Below, in pieces: positions 30,979 to 42,939 of a stretch of 64,000 nucleotides of DNA. The position numbers and the translations under genes were made by a program. The DNA lies in contig JAFKAC010000067.1 in the NCBI GenBank assembly GCA_025766275.1, positions 1 through 64,000 on the forward strand. Direction: 5' to 3'. The notes under the pieces were generated by a model. The model was not told where the DNA came from. It did no database searches and was given only the letters and a program-made list of their open reading frames with translations. Numbering within the stretch: position 1 is the stretch's first letter; the number at the start of each line of letters is the position of its first letter. This DNA is from Lactarius indigo. Lineage: Eukaryota; Basidiomycota; Agaricomycetes; Russulales; Russulaceae.

Positions 30979-33900
30979 ACCCGTCAGTCTGGGTGAGGGC
31001 CTTACATTGTAATTCTGTAATTGTGACAACGCGCTACCGATCATTGCGAATCCCAGTAACTGTCCGAACGGAAAACCAAACGACTGAAACCAACGTACTG
31101 GTCGACTCCGGAGCAACCAACAACTTCATCCGACCAAGTATGGCAAAACGGGCAGGAGTCCCAGTACAATCACTAGAAACGCCACACAAAATATGGAATA
31201 TAGATAATACGGAAAACAAAGCTGGGTTAATCACTCATTATGTTAACTTAGAGGTGAAAACACGAGGACAGATAAAGAAAATGACCTTCCTGGTCATGGA
31301 TCTCGGGAGCAAAGACATCGTACTTGGCTACCCCTGGCTCAGCGCCTTCGAACCCACTATTCAATGGGCTATGGCAACAATACACCCCGACATGCAGCCA
31401 GTGGTGCTAGCCACTACGGAAGCGCTGCTTATGACAACCACTACTCGAGCCCTGATAGTGGCCGAGAAGGAAGACATAGTACGAGAACTAGAAGAAGAAA
31501 CGTATGCTAGAGCCACTACTTTGACAGAGCTGGCCATACAAGCAAAGCAGCAACAAGCAACGATCCCGCTTCCCCCTGAATATGCCGCATTCAGCAAGCT
31601 GTTCAGCAAGCAAGCCTCGCACCGCTTCCCCCTGGCTAGGCCATGGGACCACACCATCGACTTTAAACCATCCATGCCGGCCGCCATAGACTGCAAGATA
31701 TATCCCATGACGCAAAAGGAAGAAGGCGAACTCAAAGAATTCTTGGACGAGAAATTGAAACAGGGCTATCTACGCCCTTCCATCTCCCCGTACGCATCAT
31801 CCTTCTTTTTCATTAAAAAGAAGGACGGGAAGCTACGACCGGTACAGGATTACCGAGTCATCAACTCGCACACCATTCGCAACCAGTATCCTTTACCACT
31901 CATTCAGGACCTCATTCTCGACCTCAGCAACACCCACATTTACACCAAACTCAATATTCGATGGGGTTACAACAACATACGCATCCGCGACGGGGATCAG
32001 GAGAAAGCAGCATTTAAAACCAAATTCGGCCTCTTTGAACCCACGGTCATGTTCTTCGGCCTCACCAATTCCCCTGCAACCTTCCAAGCGATGATGAACC
32101 ACATCTATCGAGACACGATAGTGAAGCATGAACGCCTCAGCACTACGATACGTGTCTATATGGATGACATTGGAATCGCCACTCACTTCGATTACGATCT
32201 TGCAGCTCACGCCGTGGCGGTACGCGATGTCCTCCGCATGGCCGAGGAGCACGACCTGTACTTCAAACTGGAAAAATGCCTCTTTCACCAGCCGCGAATG
32301 GATTACCTGGGGGTAATCCTTGAAAGGGGGGTAACTCGCATGGACCCCGTAAAAGTTCAGGGCATCAAAGACTGGCCAACACCCACGAAGGTTAAGGATG
32401 TTCGATCCTTCCTTGGTTTCTGCAACTTTTACAGACTGTTCATTCGTGGCTTCGCCAATCACGCCAAACCACTCACCAGACTGACACGAAAAGACGAAGA
32501 ATGGCGATGGACAAGCGAAGAAGACAAGGCATTCAACACGCTGAAGAGCCTCGTGACTGAAGAACTGGTCCTGGCACATCCGGTACTCCAAGACCCATTC
32601 GAACTAGAAGTCGACGTGTCAGGATACGCGGTGGGAGCCGTCCTATTACAGAAAAAGTCTGATGGAAAGCGACACCCCATAGGATACTACTCCGCGACAC
32701 TCTCAGAAGCAGAACGAAATTACGATATTTACGACCTAGAGCTGCTGGCAATCGTCAAAGCATTGAGAAATTGGAGGCCATTGCTTGCGGGAGCCCCACA
32801 CAAGATCAAAATTTACTCCGACCACCTCAATCTACAATACTGGAAGTCGCCACAGAAGATCAGCCGACGAGTTGCCAGGGAAGTACTCGAACTCTCCGAG
32901 TACGACTTTGAGATTCACCACATTAAAGGGAAGAACAACGGAAGAGCGGACACCTTATCAAGACGGCCCAACTATGACCAAGGGGCTGAAGACAACAGCA
33001 AGGTCATCGTTCTCCCTCCCGAAGTCTTTGTGAGAACCCTCAATGCTGCGCGCACCTTTATCGTGAATCCAAACCTACAACAACCGCGCCACCAACAAGA
33101 CGAAGAGGTCATCAAGATGTGGGTAGATCCCCATCAGCTCAAGAAGATACAGGGGGAGTGGTACAAGGACGGCAGGTTCGTAATAACCAGACCCGCGTCA
33201 ACACACCGTGTACTAATACACGATCATCATGACCTGCCGATACACGGCCATCCGGGAATCGCGAGGACCCAACGAATCTTGGAACGACATTACTGGTGGC
33301 CGCGGCTGCGACGAGACATATGTGAATACGTACAAGGATGTGCGGAATGCCAGCAAAATAAGGTGAACACTCGACCCATACGGGCTGCACTACATCCTAT
33401 CACGCCAATACTGGAAGCCACGCCGTTTTATACGGTGGCAATGGACTTCATCACGAAACTCCCCTCGTCGAAGGGGTACGACAGCATACTAACCATCACC
33501 GATCACGACTGTAGCAAGGCCTCTGTCTTCATTCCGTGCAGAGAGGAGGTCACAGCAGAGGAAACGGCCACCCTGTATATAACCCACGTCTTCAAACGCT
33601 TCGGGTTACCACGTAAAATCATTAGTGACCACGACCCGCGCTTCGCGTCAAGATTCGCCCGAGAAGCATGCCAAATCTTAGGGATCCAGCAAAACATATC
33701 AACGGCGTATCATCCATGCACTGACGGACAGTCTGAAAGGACTAACCAATGGCTGGAGCAGTACTTGCGCTTCTGGGTGAACGAGCGTCAAGACGACTGG
33801 ACGACTTATCTGCCAATCGCCGAATTCGCGCATAATAACTGGCTGCACGAACACACCAAGCAGTCGCCGTTTCAACTTTTGATGGGATACAACCCTCAAG

Positions 33901-35660
33901 CGGATTGGACCGATAAGCCATCCCCAATCCCCCTCGTAACCGCGCGACTGATGCAGCTGAAAGAAGCTAGAGACAATGCCCAACGCCTTATAAAGAAGGC
34001 TCAGGAGTCATGGGTGCGCAACAAAGATATGCCCAAGTTCAGCGTCAACGACCTCGTGTGGCTTGAAGGCAAACATCTTCGGACCAACCAGCCCACAGCG
34101 AAACTAGCGGCGCGACGCCATGGACCCTTTCGGGTAGTACAGGTGATGTCCCCTTACAACTATCGATTGGAACTTCCCACACAGTGGAGCATCCACCCGG
34201 TGTTTCACATCGATCTTCTCACCCCGTACAAGCAAACCCTTTTACATGGGGAAAACTTCACACGGCCACCGCCCGAATTGATAGATGGAGAAGAGGAATA
34301 CGAGGTCGAGGCCATTCTAGACACTCGGCATTTCGGAAGAGGAAGACGCCTCCAGTACCTCATCAAATGGAAGGGGTACCCAGACTCAGAGAACCAGTGG
34401 GTCAATAAAGATGACGTCTTTGCTCCAGAAGCGCTCCGCCTGTATCAGGAAACGCAGACCCACGGCAAGAGAGATAAAGTGGGAGTTGTTCGAACAGAGG
34501 ACAGTCATCCCCTTCTCCTTCGCTCAGCCATTACTCTCATGCCCACTTCTCCATTGCGACATGTCACACAAGCGCAGCTCCTTGACTCCCTCACAGAAGA
34601 TGCCCGTGCCCTCTTGGCTGAGGACGACGACACTGAAGTTCCCAACACTCAGCTCACGCCATGGACACCTCTTACACCAGCAGAGGGGCCCATCACCGCA
34701 CAAGAATGGATCAACGTCGTCACCAGATTTCCAGACCCAACGACTACCCCCGACGACGACCAAGCCGTCGTCCACGTCTTCCGAAATGATCGCGGCGAGC
34801 GCGAACCCATCGCCGCTATCCCCCCAAGCGACGACCTCATTGGCGTTTGCGGAATTTTCCCGAGCAACGACCAGCATTCAAGCACTGATGGAGTACGAGT
34901 TGGAGGGCTGGAAGAGGGTAGCGGCAGCATGGCAGAAGGAGCAATTGGACTCGGCAGCAGCCCGACTGAGGGAGATGCACGAGCGTCGGCAACGATGGTG
35001 GCAGCTGAGGCTGGCCATGACAACAAAGATTATTACCCGGCAAGACATTCCTTCCTTCGAACGAAACGCAACCCTGATAATCCCCTCGTCACGCCCTGGC
35101 TCATCTACACCAACGACTCCCCCATGTATCGAGGACGTGTGCATGTGCCTGGCGCCACCGATCACTGTCCGTTCACCGCCACCGAGGACCCCACACATGT
35201 CATTGCGCCTGAAGGGTTCCGGGCGAACCGACGACCCCATTACATTCGATACCCCATCACCGGACCGGACGGAGTAGAGAGGGAAGCGTCACATGCCCAA
35301 ATCATCGGAGGGGCAGACCCCCTTATACTAGGGGTTATACCAGGATCGCCACACGTCTATGGTAAGCCCCTCTACGCTGAGCCCCATGTGTCCGCTGCGC
35401 TCCGCCCCACATACCCGCACGAAGACCTCATCGTCTTCGAAGCAGACAAGATCACCGACCGCGCGCTCAATCGCATCAACGATGAGTCACTCACCGCGGA
35501 GGTCACGCGCTTCTGCGCGGCCAGCTACGAGCTGGATCGACTCCGGGCTAGGGTAAGCCAACTCTGCACAATGATCGAGTGTGCGCAGGACGACAGGCGG
35601 GACGCCATTTACCGCTTGGAGCGCGCCACCGCCTTGGAGTGCATCGCTGACGAACAGTGA
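30961..35660 (+). CDS. E1 pol polyprotein
   Basis: This uninterrupted frame (about 1,566 residues from the slip site; open from 30948) encodes the replication enzymes. Counting from 30948, the protease Asp-Ser-Gly (LVDSGATNN) is near residue 53. Reverse transcriptase has FFIKKKDGKLRPVQDYRVIN, FFGLTNSPATFQAMMNHIYR and VYMDDIGIA (YMDD 404-407). RNase H follows (ELEVDVSGYAVGAVLLQKKS, ELLAIVKALRNWRPLL). The integrase has an HHCC zinc site (HGHPGIARTQRILERHYWW, CAECQQNK) and the D,D-35-E triad at about 833, 894 and 930. The chromodomain (EEEYEVEAILDTRHFG, LQYLIKWKGYPDSENQW) is near 1115-1165. A 400-residue tail with no family I know follows, with two Gly/Pro-rich blocks and a helical end. The stop at 35658-35660 is followed by 11 more codons that stay open in E2 to its own TGA. 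Confidence 0.93.
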
Positions 35661-35703
35661 GATTGGCCGGCTCGCGACTTTCGGTGAGTCTGGGGTCTCA
35701 CGC

Positions 35704-35718
35704 TAAAAAGGAGGGTGA
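35704..35718 (+). other. E1 polypurine tract
   Basis: The purine run aaaaaggagggtga abuts the 3' LTR at 35719. In LTR elements this is the primer for plus-strand DNA synthesis. Confidence 0.8.
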
Positions 35719-36228
35719 TGTCACATTTCGACTTGTACGACTGGATGCGAGCAAAGACCCTTACTGTACCGGTTGCAACTATGGTGGTAAGGTAGATTAG
35801 TTGCGGACTTACGATAGGCGATACGAGTACGATAGGAGATTGCGCGCTGATTGCTGACTGAGGACTTCGCCACTAATACTAGTAGTAGTAGTATTAGGAT
35901 TCGAGTTACTTACGCGATATGTCGGACGCTACCATACTGTGACTCATAGCAGCGCTTCTAAGCCTGCTAGTTTGTGTATTTAAACCGTCTTGTGAAGACC
36001 AAGATATGCCATCTTGGTCTTCTTGAATCATCACTTGTTTCCTTTTCTTCTTCGCCTTCAAAGTCATCCGATCCGCTCGTGACTAGAATACTCAACTTGC
36101 CGGTGTACCTCCGTGTATTCATCAAGGCAAGGGCTTGGACCTCCGTGTCGTCAAGTCAGACCGCCATATTGCTAAGTTGTTACCGCTATCTCATGCTCAA
36201 GTCGAGCTAACGTCGTGGCGACGTTACA
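35719..36228 (+). repeat. E1 3' LTR
   Basis: This 510-base copy of the 5' LTR runs from TGTCACATTTCG to GACGTTACA and is followed by the target duplication atcgt. It differs from the 5' LTR at 13 positions counted by eye, all transitions between CG and TG or CA. Confidence 0.95.
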
Positions 36229-36406
36229 ATCGTTCTGTACTTCAAGGTTACTCCTGTGGGATACTGAGCTTGAGCTTGAGATGCTCTCTGCTTCCCTTTG
36301 GGAGCTATGATGGGAGTGGACGGATGGGGGAGGAGAAAGTTCGGGAGTGAGGGCTGCCACGAAGGTGATCAGCTGAGGGACAGTGAAAGGGGTGCCCGCA
36401 ACAAGG
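36229..36406 (-). pseudogene. Element D: gag middle fragment
   Basis: The minus strand encodes GTPFTVPQLITFVAALTPEL, SPPPSVHSHH and SQREAESISSSSSVSHRSNL, part of the D gag N-terminus, between E1 (atcgt at 36229-36233) and solo LTR F (caagg at 36402-36406). It joins in frame across LTR F to 37212 onward. Confidence 0.75.
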
Positions 36407-37211
36407 TGTTACGGTTCCACCCTCACAACCTCGGCAAATAGCGATACAAAGGACGCAATCATGTGAAAAAGAAGAAGATGATGAAGAAAAGGCTGAAATA
36501 AGCCGTAAATCAAGAGATAAGTGCCCCGGACCGCGATTCCATTGGACCTTCTGCAATGATAAGCAGAATTGTAGGTTCCACCGGCCCAGATAAAGCAATA
36601 TCAAGGATGCCCATCACGTGACCCCAGCATGTGACCTGGCTAGAATGCACCGGAAGAGTCCAGATGAGCTTGTGCCTGGCTGACTGATGTTTGGTACCTG
36701 ATGACTGATACTGGCTGCGGATGACTCATAGACGATTACACTGTTACAACAAGGATGACTGATACCTCGTTCTGATTGGTTGACTGACTGTATGCTTACA
36801 CATTCCCGCTGACACTCTTACTGTACGATTACTCACCCTAGGAGCATTGTATTAGGGTTTCTGAGTTTGAACCTTACCATAGCTAGGGTATAAGTAGGGT
36901 AGCTTGTATCCCCGACTCCCTAGCTTGAGATTCTTGTGGAATTGTACCTGCTGTTTGCGGCTTTCCCTCTATCTTTTGAGCTGGGCTGTTTGCCACCCCT
37001 TTGGGCTGTCTGCTCATTCCCCTTTCCCTCCCCTCTTATCTGCCATTCTCTGCCTCTCAGTACTCCTATCTGATAGAAGGCTGCCAGTGATCTTGTCGAC
37101 TAGGGGACGCCTTGGCTGTATTTGCCTCCCCCGTAAGTTGGCTGACGACTTGGGGCATTGTACACCCGCAGAACCGTCCAAGTTGGACACTACGCCCGTA
37201 CAAGCGTAACA
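36407..37211 (+). repeat. Solo LTR F
   Basis: This 805-base LTR runs from TGTTACGGTTCCACC to CAAGCGTAACA and is flanked by the perfect duplication caagg (36402-36406 and 37212-37216). It contains a TATA-like tataagta near 36888 followed by a pyrimidine-rich leader. No full-length relative is in the window. It interrupts D gag between ISGLV and AGTPF. Confidence 0.9.
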
Positions 37212-37690
37212 CAAGGCCAGAGATACTGTAAAGTTCGAGAAGGGCAAAACGAAATTCTCTATCAAAATAGAGGGCGTGGATGTAGGCTTCTGTGTCATTG
37301 TGTGGTTCACCTTCTAAAGAGAACCTATAGTGTATCTCTTCACCAGCAAAAACTTCTTGGTGGTGAACAATTGGGGGTGCATAGGGGTTGTCAGCAAGTG
37401 TCTTGTTGGAGGAGGAGTGTGCCGAATGGTAGGAATGCTCCAAAGCTACTGTCGGAGTTGGAGATGTGAAACGAGGTGAAGGGATCGGATCAGAGGACGA
37501 TTGATCTGCTCCCTGTACGTGTAGCGATGCTGAAGCAGAGGCTAAATTTGGAGTGAAATAAGAACGTGGGGGTGACGGTGGCGCTGGGACAGGGAGTACT
37601 GTTTCCTGTCTCCTCCAGAAGATACGTCGAAGACGCTGACGAACGTTCGCAAATATGTGAGGCAGTTTGGAAGATGGAAGGTGGTATAAT
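37212..37690 (-). pseudogene. Element D: gag N-terminal region
   Basis: The minus strand is open from about 37690 to 37212. Conserved-looking text includes ANVRQRLRRIFWRRQETVLP, LADNPYAPPIVHHQEVFAGE and ALYFDREFRFALLELYSISG. A candidate ATG is at 37441-37443, but the frame stays open upstream of it, so the true start may be further out or supplied by splicing. I do not recognise a domain in this part. Confidence 0.65.
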
Positions 37691-38241
37691 ATGACAATGT
37701 GTTACGACGACCGCACAACACTAAGTCGAAGGTGATTGGAGAGTCCGATCAAGCAAGACCAATACACAGTGATAGTTTCACACTGTGCAAGGCTGCGGTG
37801 ATAACAGAACACTCAGGAATAGGGTAATGGGTTTGTGCAAGAACACAAGGCTGTCTGCCGCAGGCTCCTCGCCCTATTGGCTGCCTCTCATGCTGAAGTG
37901 CTCTCAAACTTTTCTGTTTACTTCATGTACAGCTGTTGCAGGCTAGGCCTGGCAGGCTTCTCTTCCACTTGCAGCTTATCTGGCATGGTGACCAGTTCTG
38001 CAAGCAGTACCCAGGAACTTTACTGATGACCAGATAAAGTCCTATAGGCAAGCACAATCTATGCCAATTTTACGGACACTAGAGTTGTACCAAGATAGCG
38101 CAGATTCTGCGTATGAAGGTCCACAGGCAAAGAGTGAGGTGTGTGACACAAGGGACTTGTGGTTGTCAACCACCTAGAGGGATAAAAGGAAAATGCTGGT
38201 AAACAAGAGTGAAGAGGCATGCGAAAAGGAACTTGTCCTAA
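37691..38241 (-). other. Element D: 5' leader and primer site
   Basis: This lies between the gag N-terminus and the 5' LTR of D. Directly beside the LTR (read on the minus strand) is TTAGGACAAGTTCC. Its AGGACAAGTT (38229-38238) is complementary to AACTTGTCCT inside the D LTR, 35 bases after the TATA box, the same self-priming layout as in E1. I see no gene in the rest. Confidence 0.65.
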
Positions 38242-39017
38242 TGTAGTGGTATGACTTATCATGACAACTAGACCAAGAGAAGGTAAGTGAACTGAACTAG
38301 TAGCACACCCAAGCCTAGCGCGGAGACAAGTCACGCACCAAACATACAGTCACTGCGGAGAGTATGCACATGTGAGACCTTTATGCAAGGTCAAAGGCAA
38401 GGTGATCACGCAGTGGCATGCTGAGTGGAGAACCAAGAGGACAAGTTAATATTGGAGAAGGTAAAGGGAAATACAAAGAAATGCACACCTGAGTGGAGAA
38501 CCAAGAGGACAAGTTGGTTCCACTCAGGACACTACATAGGGGTTTATATACTATGCTGTGGCTGAGATCAAATTACTACTAAACCTTATTACTAAAGGTA
38601 TGTGTAATAGTAATGAGTCAGGCGCTGATGCGTTGTATCTAATAATAGCATTATCTATTGTGCTAACTGATGCACAGTCATTAACACTGACAGAACAATG
38701 ATGTGTCCTTATCTATGAGTCATAACCCTATGACAACGTAGCCTAGAACTATCTAGAATGTTCCCTGCTTATCGTCCAATAAGAAACTGTTATACTAATG
38801 AGGAAAGTGACCTAAAGAGGTAACATCCAATAAGGAAGTTACTATCCCAGGGTCACGTGCTTGTGGGTGCATATGTTGGCATCATGTGACTAACCATCTT
38901 ATCATATCTAATGATAAGGACTTGAATGTTTTGAGCACAATGTTGGATGCTTATTTCTACCCCAAATAAATCCGTAAAAATACGGAAAAATAGGGCAAAA
39001 ATAGGGTGTCCGTGACA
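38242..39017 (-). repeat. 5' LTR of element D, with a 58-bp insert
   Basis: This reverse-orientation copy of the D LTR (TGTAGTGGTATGAC..TGACA) is followed by ggttt (39018-39022), which pairs with AAACC beside the 3' LTR at 20120. It matches the 3' LTR until GGATGCTTAT (38954); then 58 foreign bases (38955-39012) replace the two bases ca before TGACA. Without them the length is 720, equal to the 3' LTR. Confidence 0.85.
38955..39012. repeat. 58-bp A/T-rich insert in the D 5' LTR
   Basis: The insert carries a short palindrome (ccgtaaaaatacgg, 38971-38984) and near-inverted ends (taccccaaat.. and ..atagggtgt), with two copies of aaaatagggc/t. It resembles a miniature insertion or filler DNA from repair. 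I know no family for it. Confidence 0.55.
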
Positions 39018-39362
39018 GGTTTGAGCTAGTTATGCTATTGGTCTCTTAGTATTCCAGCGGTGCTTTAAAGCCCGCGCGTATCTGTATAAATAGTTGTCTC
39101 AGAAGACCAAGACTCCCCATCATGGTCTTCTTCAATCCACCATCTTGACTCATCTCTTATCCACCTTAGTCTTCGACTAAGAGTGCCTCCACTTCTATCC
39201 ACCAAGGGATAGTACTTCTTTACCCTTGCTGCAGTGTGTGCCTGAAGTGCCCCTGTTCAGCTCACATTGGGTTGACACCTGATCCCTATTCACCTATTTT
39301 CTGCTAAGTCGATTACACATATTCAGAAGTCCAAGTTGGACTAATGCCAGTGGAGCGTAACA
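39018..39362 (+). repeat. Right part of the 5' LTR of element G
   Basis: This starts with the duplicated ggttt and ends gagcgtaaca. It contains tataaata (39085) and, 34 bases on, ATCATGGTCTT (39119), which pairs with the primer site AAGACCAAGAT at 39365-39375 with one mismatch. Its left 184 bases are displaced to 20120-20303. Confidence 0.82.
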
Positions 39363-40971
39363 TTAAGACCAAGATCCTTCAAAGTGGCATATTCGACCAG
39401 AGAACAGTGGACATCTTTCCATCCTTATCATCTTGAATGATGAGGAGACTGCAACATACCAACAAGATTTCTAAGAGCGGCTCAGTGGAGAGAACAAGGA
39501 GAGGACAGCGGGTACTTTGTAGAGTTTAATGGTCCTAACTGTTTCCGACCTGTTGAGTTCAATTTTGATCACCTATGCTGGACCAAGGTTACTTGGAATC
39601 CCATAGACCATCACTGGGATATTGTAAGACCAGCAGGAAGAAATTATAACTGCAACATTGATGCACATGAACTTAATAGTTGTGCAGACTACGGTCCTAT
39701 TGACAGACAAGCACAAGAACACACAGACAAGGGAATTAGTGGAGAAGAAGCCTCTGACAGCCAACCCTCTCCCAGCAGAGGAAACACGCCTGTGGAAGAA
39801 GACACTGGTTTAGGAGCTATTGGCAAGCACCTCATATGCCCAGCAGCTGCAATGGCCACTACCACGATCACACAAGAGGAAGTACAACTAGCTGCTGATA
39901 CAATAGATCAGATGGCTCAAGAAGAACAAAATTGCATCACACAAGAAGCACGTGCTATATTAGTACCTATCAACCCCCATACGGGACATAGAATGACAGA
40001 TGACGACGTGGCCATCCATCATGCCATTGGACCTGATGTACCCAATCCACCCAGTGGAGGAGGTGGACCCCCTAACAATCTACCAGGAGGAGGACCACCA
40101 CCATGAGGGGGAGGATTCAGAGGGTTTCCTGGAGGATACCCAGGAGGACCACCAGGAGGAGGACACCCCAGAGGAGGGTTACCAGGTGCAGGTCCTATCA
40201 TTCCTCCCCAAAATAACAAATTAGCTGGGGAAGCACCCACAGTATTTGATGGAGAACGCGCAAAAGTTGAAGCATTTCTCACACAATGGCATGTCTACTG
40301 GGGCATGAACACCAACAAAGGCATCATGGCAACACCATATTGATGTGCCCTACTCTTTCTCTCTTACATCAAGGGGGTCAACATCAGTGAATGGGTGTTA
40401 GCAATGCTTACGTGGCTTAATGGCCAGATACAAGCCGGTATACCCCATACAAGTGAAGGATTATGGAATGAAGTCACATGCAGCTTCATGCAGCGCTTCC
40501 AGAATATGATGGAACAAGAACAAGCTCAATACGAGCTCAAGAAGGGTGTCAAGATGACTGGGGGCAATCTAGATGAGTATTGCACCCAATTCGAACAATT
40601 AATATGCTACGCTCAGTATTGACTTGATGATCTGCAGACACTGGATTTATTTGCAAGCAGATTACCAAAAGACTTATATGAAAAGGTCTACACTCTCGAT
40701 AACCCTCGCAATTACCATGAATGGAAGGAGGCTGCTACCACCCACCAACAACAATATCTCCACCTCAAAGCCATGTTGAACAAAGGTGTTCCCCAAGGAC
40801 AAGGACAAGGGCGACAGCATCAGCAACGACAATGGAAAGGGCCACCAAGGAGTTCTTGGCAACCCAGGAATCTACCAAGGGACCCAAATGTGATGGACAC
40901 ATCAGCAGACCGAATTCAAGGGTGGCTTACAGGGGCTGAAGAAATACTCGCCCCTTGTCCCCCATACCAAC
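39363..40971 (+). pseudogene. Element G: decayed gag
   Basis: After the primer site, the frame shows the same gag as in E1 and H, in decayed form: YFVEFNGPNCFRPVEFNFDH, WNPIDHHWDIVRPAGRNYNC, then MLAMLTWLNGQIQAGIPHTS and MMEQEQAQYELKKGVKMTGG. Frameshifts and stops (for example TGA near 40106, 40341 and 40619) break it. The first codon of the conserved block is again GTG, not ATG. It is cut at 40971 by the 5' LTR of H. The rest of G is not seen in the window. Confidence 0.82.
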
Positions 40972-41436
40972 TGTTATGTTTCGGTACCCTTACTATACCA
41001 GTTGTGACTACGGTAGTAAGGTAGCATTAGTCACGGACTCAGTCAGTAGGCCAGTCACAAGCATGAAGTAGTAGTGGGTTGGGTTCTAGTGGTTTCCAAA
41101 CCACCTAGTAGTTGTACTAGGGTTCGAGTCCTTTATGCAATATGTTGGATGCTCACTAGTGGTGCTTTAAAGCCTGCTTTCTTGTTGTATTTAAGATGTG
41201 CTGCAGAGACCAAGATGGGCATCTTGGTCTTCTTCAATTGTCATTTGTCTTCTTTGCTTCTCTTCCTAAAAGTCGGCAGCCTTGTACTCTGATACAGGCT
41301 AAGCATTGCCTTTGCGCTGTGATACTTTCAAGTATTCACATCATGCCTGTGAGCCATACGCTATACACATGACCTGCTAAGTCCCTTGTTGCCCTTCCCT
41401 CTGCTCAAGTTGAGCTGACATCTTGACAGTGTTACA
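40972..41436 (+). repeat. 5' LTR of element H
   Basis: The LTR is TGTTATGTTTCGG..CAGTGTTACA, 465 bases, preceded by ccaac. It contains TATTTAA at 41188-41194 and ATCTTGGTCTT at 41221-41231. The primer site AAGACCAAGAT at 41439-41449 matches it perfectly. The 3' LTR of H is not in the window. Confidence 0.88.
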
Positions 41437-42939
41437 TTAAGACCAAGATATCATTGTGGCAGCAATCACTACAAGAGGTCAGTGGACCAGTTTCCGCCCC
41501 TATCACCTTGAACAACGAGGGGATCGAAACGTACCTACCCACTTCTTAGGAGTGGCCCATTGGAGAGACCAAGGAGACGAAACTGGTTACTTTGTGGAGT
41601 TTAATGGACCAACAAGATTTCAACCTGTTGAGTTCAACTTTGATCATCTGTGTTGGACAGAAGTTATGTGGAACCCGATAGATCACTGCTGGGACGTAGT
41701 ACGACCAGCTGGAAGAAATTACCAGTGCAACATCAATGCAAGACATCAAAATTCACAAGCCGATTGGGGGCCTATTGACGGACAATTATGAGAACATTCA
41801 ACTGGAGAAGCTGTAAGCGAAGAAACAGAAGGGGAAAGCAAAGATATACCCTCTGTGTCCATCAGGCCAATTGAACAATATACCATCCAACGAGCTGAGT
41901 CCCTCACTCTTAACGATCAGCCAGAGATAATCCAAGTACGATCACCAGCAGTACAAGCTATGGCTACCGCAACAATGACAGAAGAAGAAATTTATGCAAT
42001 ACGAGAAGCAGCCACACAAGAAGCCATTACTGCGGTCCATCAACAGGCATCAGAAATCCTCATGCCAATCAATCCAGAAACAGGGGTAAGGATGACCGCA
42101 GATGACACGGCTATATTCAGAGCCATAGGACCAGACCAAGGCAACCCCCCCTCTGGGGGAGGACAACCAAGAGGCTTAGAACCACTGCCTGGATATGGTG
42201 GGCCTCCAGGGGATAAACCCCCTCGCCAAGGAGGCGGAGGAGGAGGCGGAGGAGGACCCCCACCAGACATACTGGGAAGGCCACCTGGAGGAGGAGCCCC
42301 AGGAGGAGGAGGAGGAGGAGGAGGAGGACATGGACACGAGAAACTAACCGGCAAGCCCCCTACTATCTTTGATGGGGATAGAACTAAAGTGGACGCGTTT
42401 CTTACCCAGTGGCATGTATACTGGGGGATGAACCTTGACACCAGCGTCATGCGCAATGACTACTGACGTTGCCTTCTCTTCCTGTCCTATGTCAAAGGCA
42501 CCTCTGTCAGTGAGTGGGTGTTATCCTACCTCAAGTGGCTGAATAGGCAGGTCCAACGAGGAATTGATCAACATATGTGAGGTTTATGGGACGCAGTAGT
42601 GACAGGATTCAACCAAAGGTTCGTCAACACCCTCAAATGAGAACAGGCTCAAGCACTTCTCCGCAAGGGGCTTAAAATGATCGATGGAGACATCGACAAA
42701 TATGTCAACGAATTTGAGGAGGCCACCTGGAAGGCCGGGTACAGGCTCAACGACACCCAGACTATTGACCTCTTCACCAGGGGGCTGCCCAAATGCCTTT
42801 ATGAGAAGACATTCGAACTAGATGAACCAGAAACTTTTGACAAATGGAAGCAGGCGGTGCTCAAGAGACAGAAAAACTACATTCACCTCAAAGCCCGCCT
42901 TGATGGTTATAAAGATAACAAGCCAAAGAAAACGGGAAA
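41437..42939 (+). pseudogene. Element H: gag, N-terminal two-thirds
   Basis: The frame starts at a GTG (41456) with VAAITTRGQWTSFRPYHLEQ, then YFVEFNGPTRFQPVEFNFDH, a glycine- and proline-rich linker of about 60 residues (42200-42330), and FDGDRTKVDAFLTQWHVYWG. Stops include TGA near 41789, 42464, 42578 and 42638, several at codons that are CGA in related copies. E2 interrupts it at 42939 (duplication ggaaa 42935-42939). It continues at 51357 and again at 59685. Confidence 0.85.

Larger units (their letters stand above)
28389..36228 (+). mobile_element. Element E1: nearly complete Ty3/gypsy chromovirus
   Basis: This is a 7,840-base LTR retrotransposon with two 510-base LTRs, a gag frame, a pol frame and perfect flanking duplications atcgt (28384-28388 and 36229-36233). 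It is inserted in gag of element D, against D's direction. Order: LTR, primer site, gag with zinc knuckle, GGGTTTT overlap, protease, reverse transcriptase, RNase H, integrase, chromodomain, long tail, polypurine tract, LTR. Pol is uninterrupted from the overlap to 35660. Gag has three nonsense codons. The LTRs differ at 13 sites, all CpG-type. It is the best-preserved copy in the window. Confidence 0.95.

Noticed and set aside
31893..32591. 232-codon antisense frame in E1 reverse transcriptase, with a similar one in H (60978-61658)
   Set aside because: It mirrors a conserved GC-rich coding region and its translation has no family match. It is explained as a shadow of pol.
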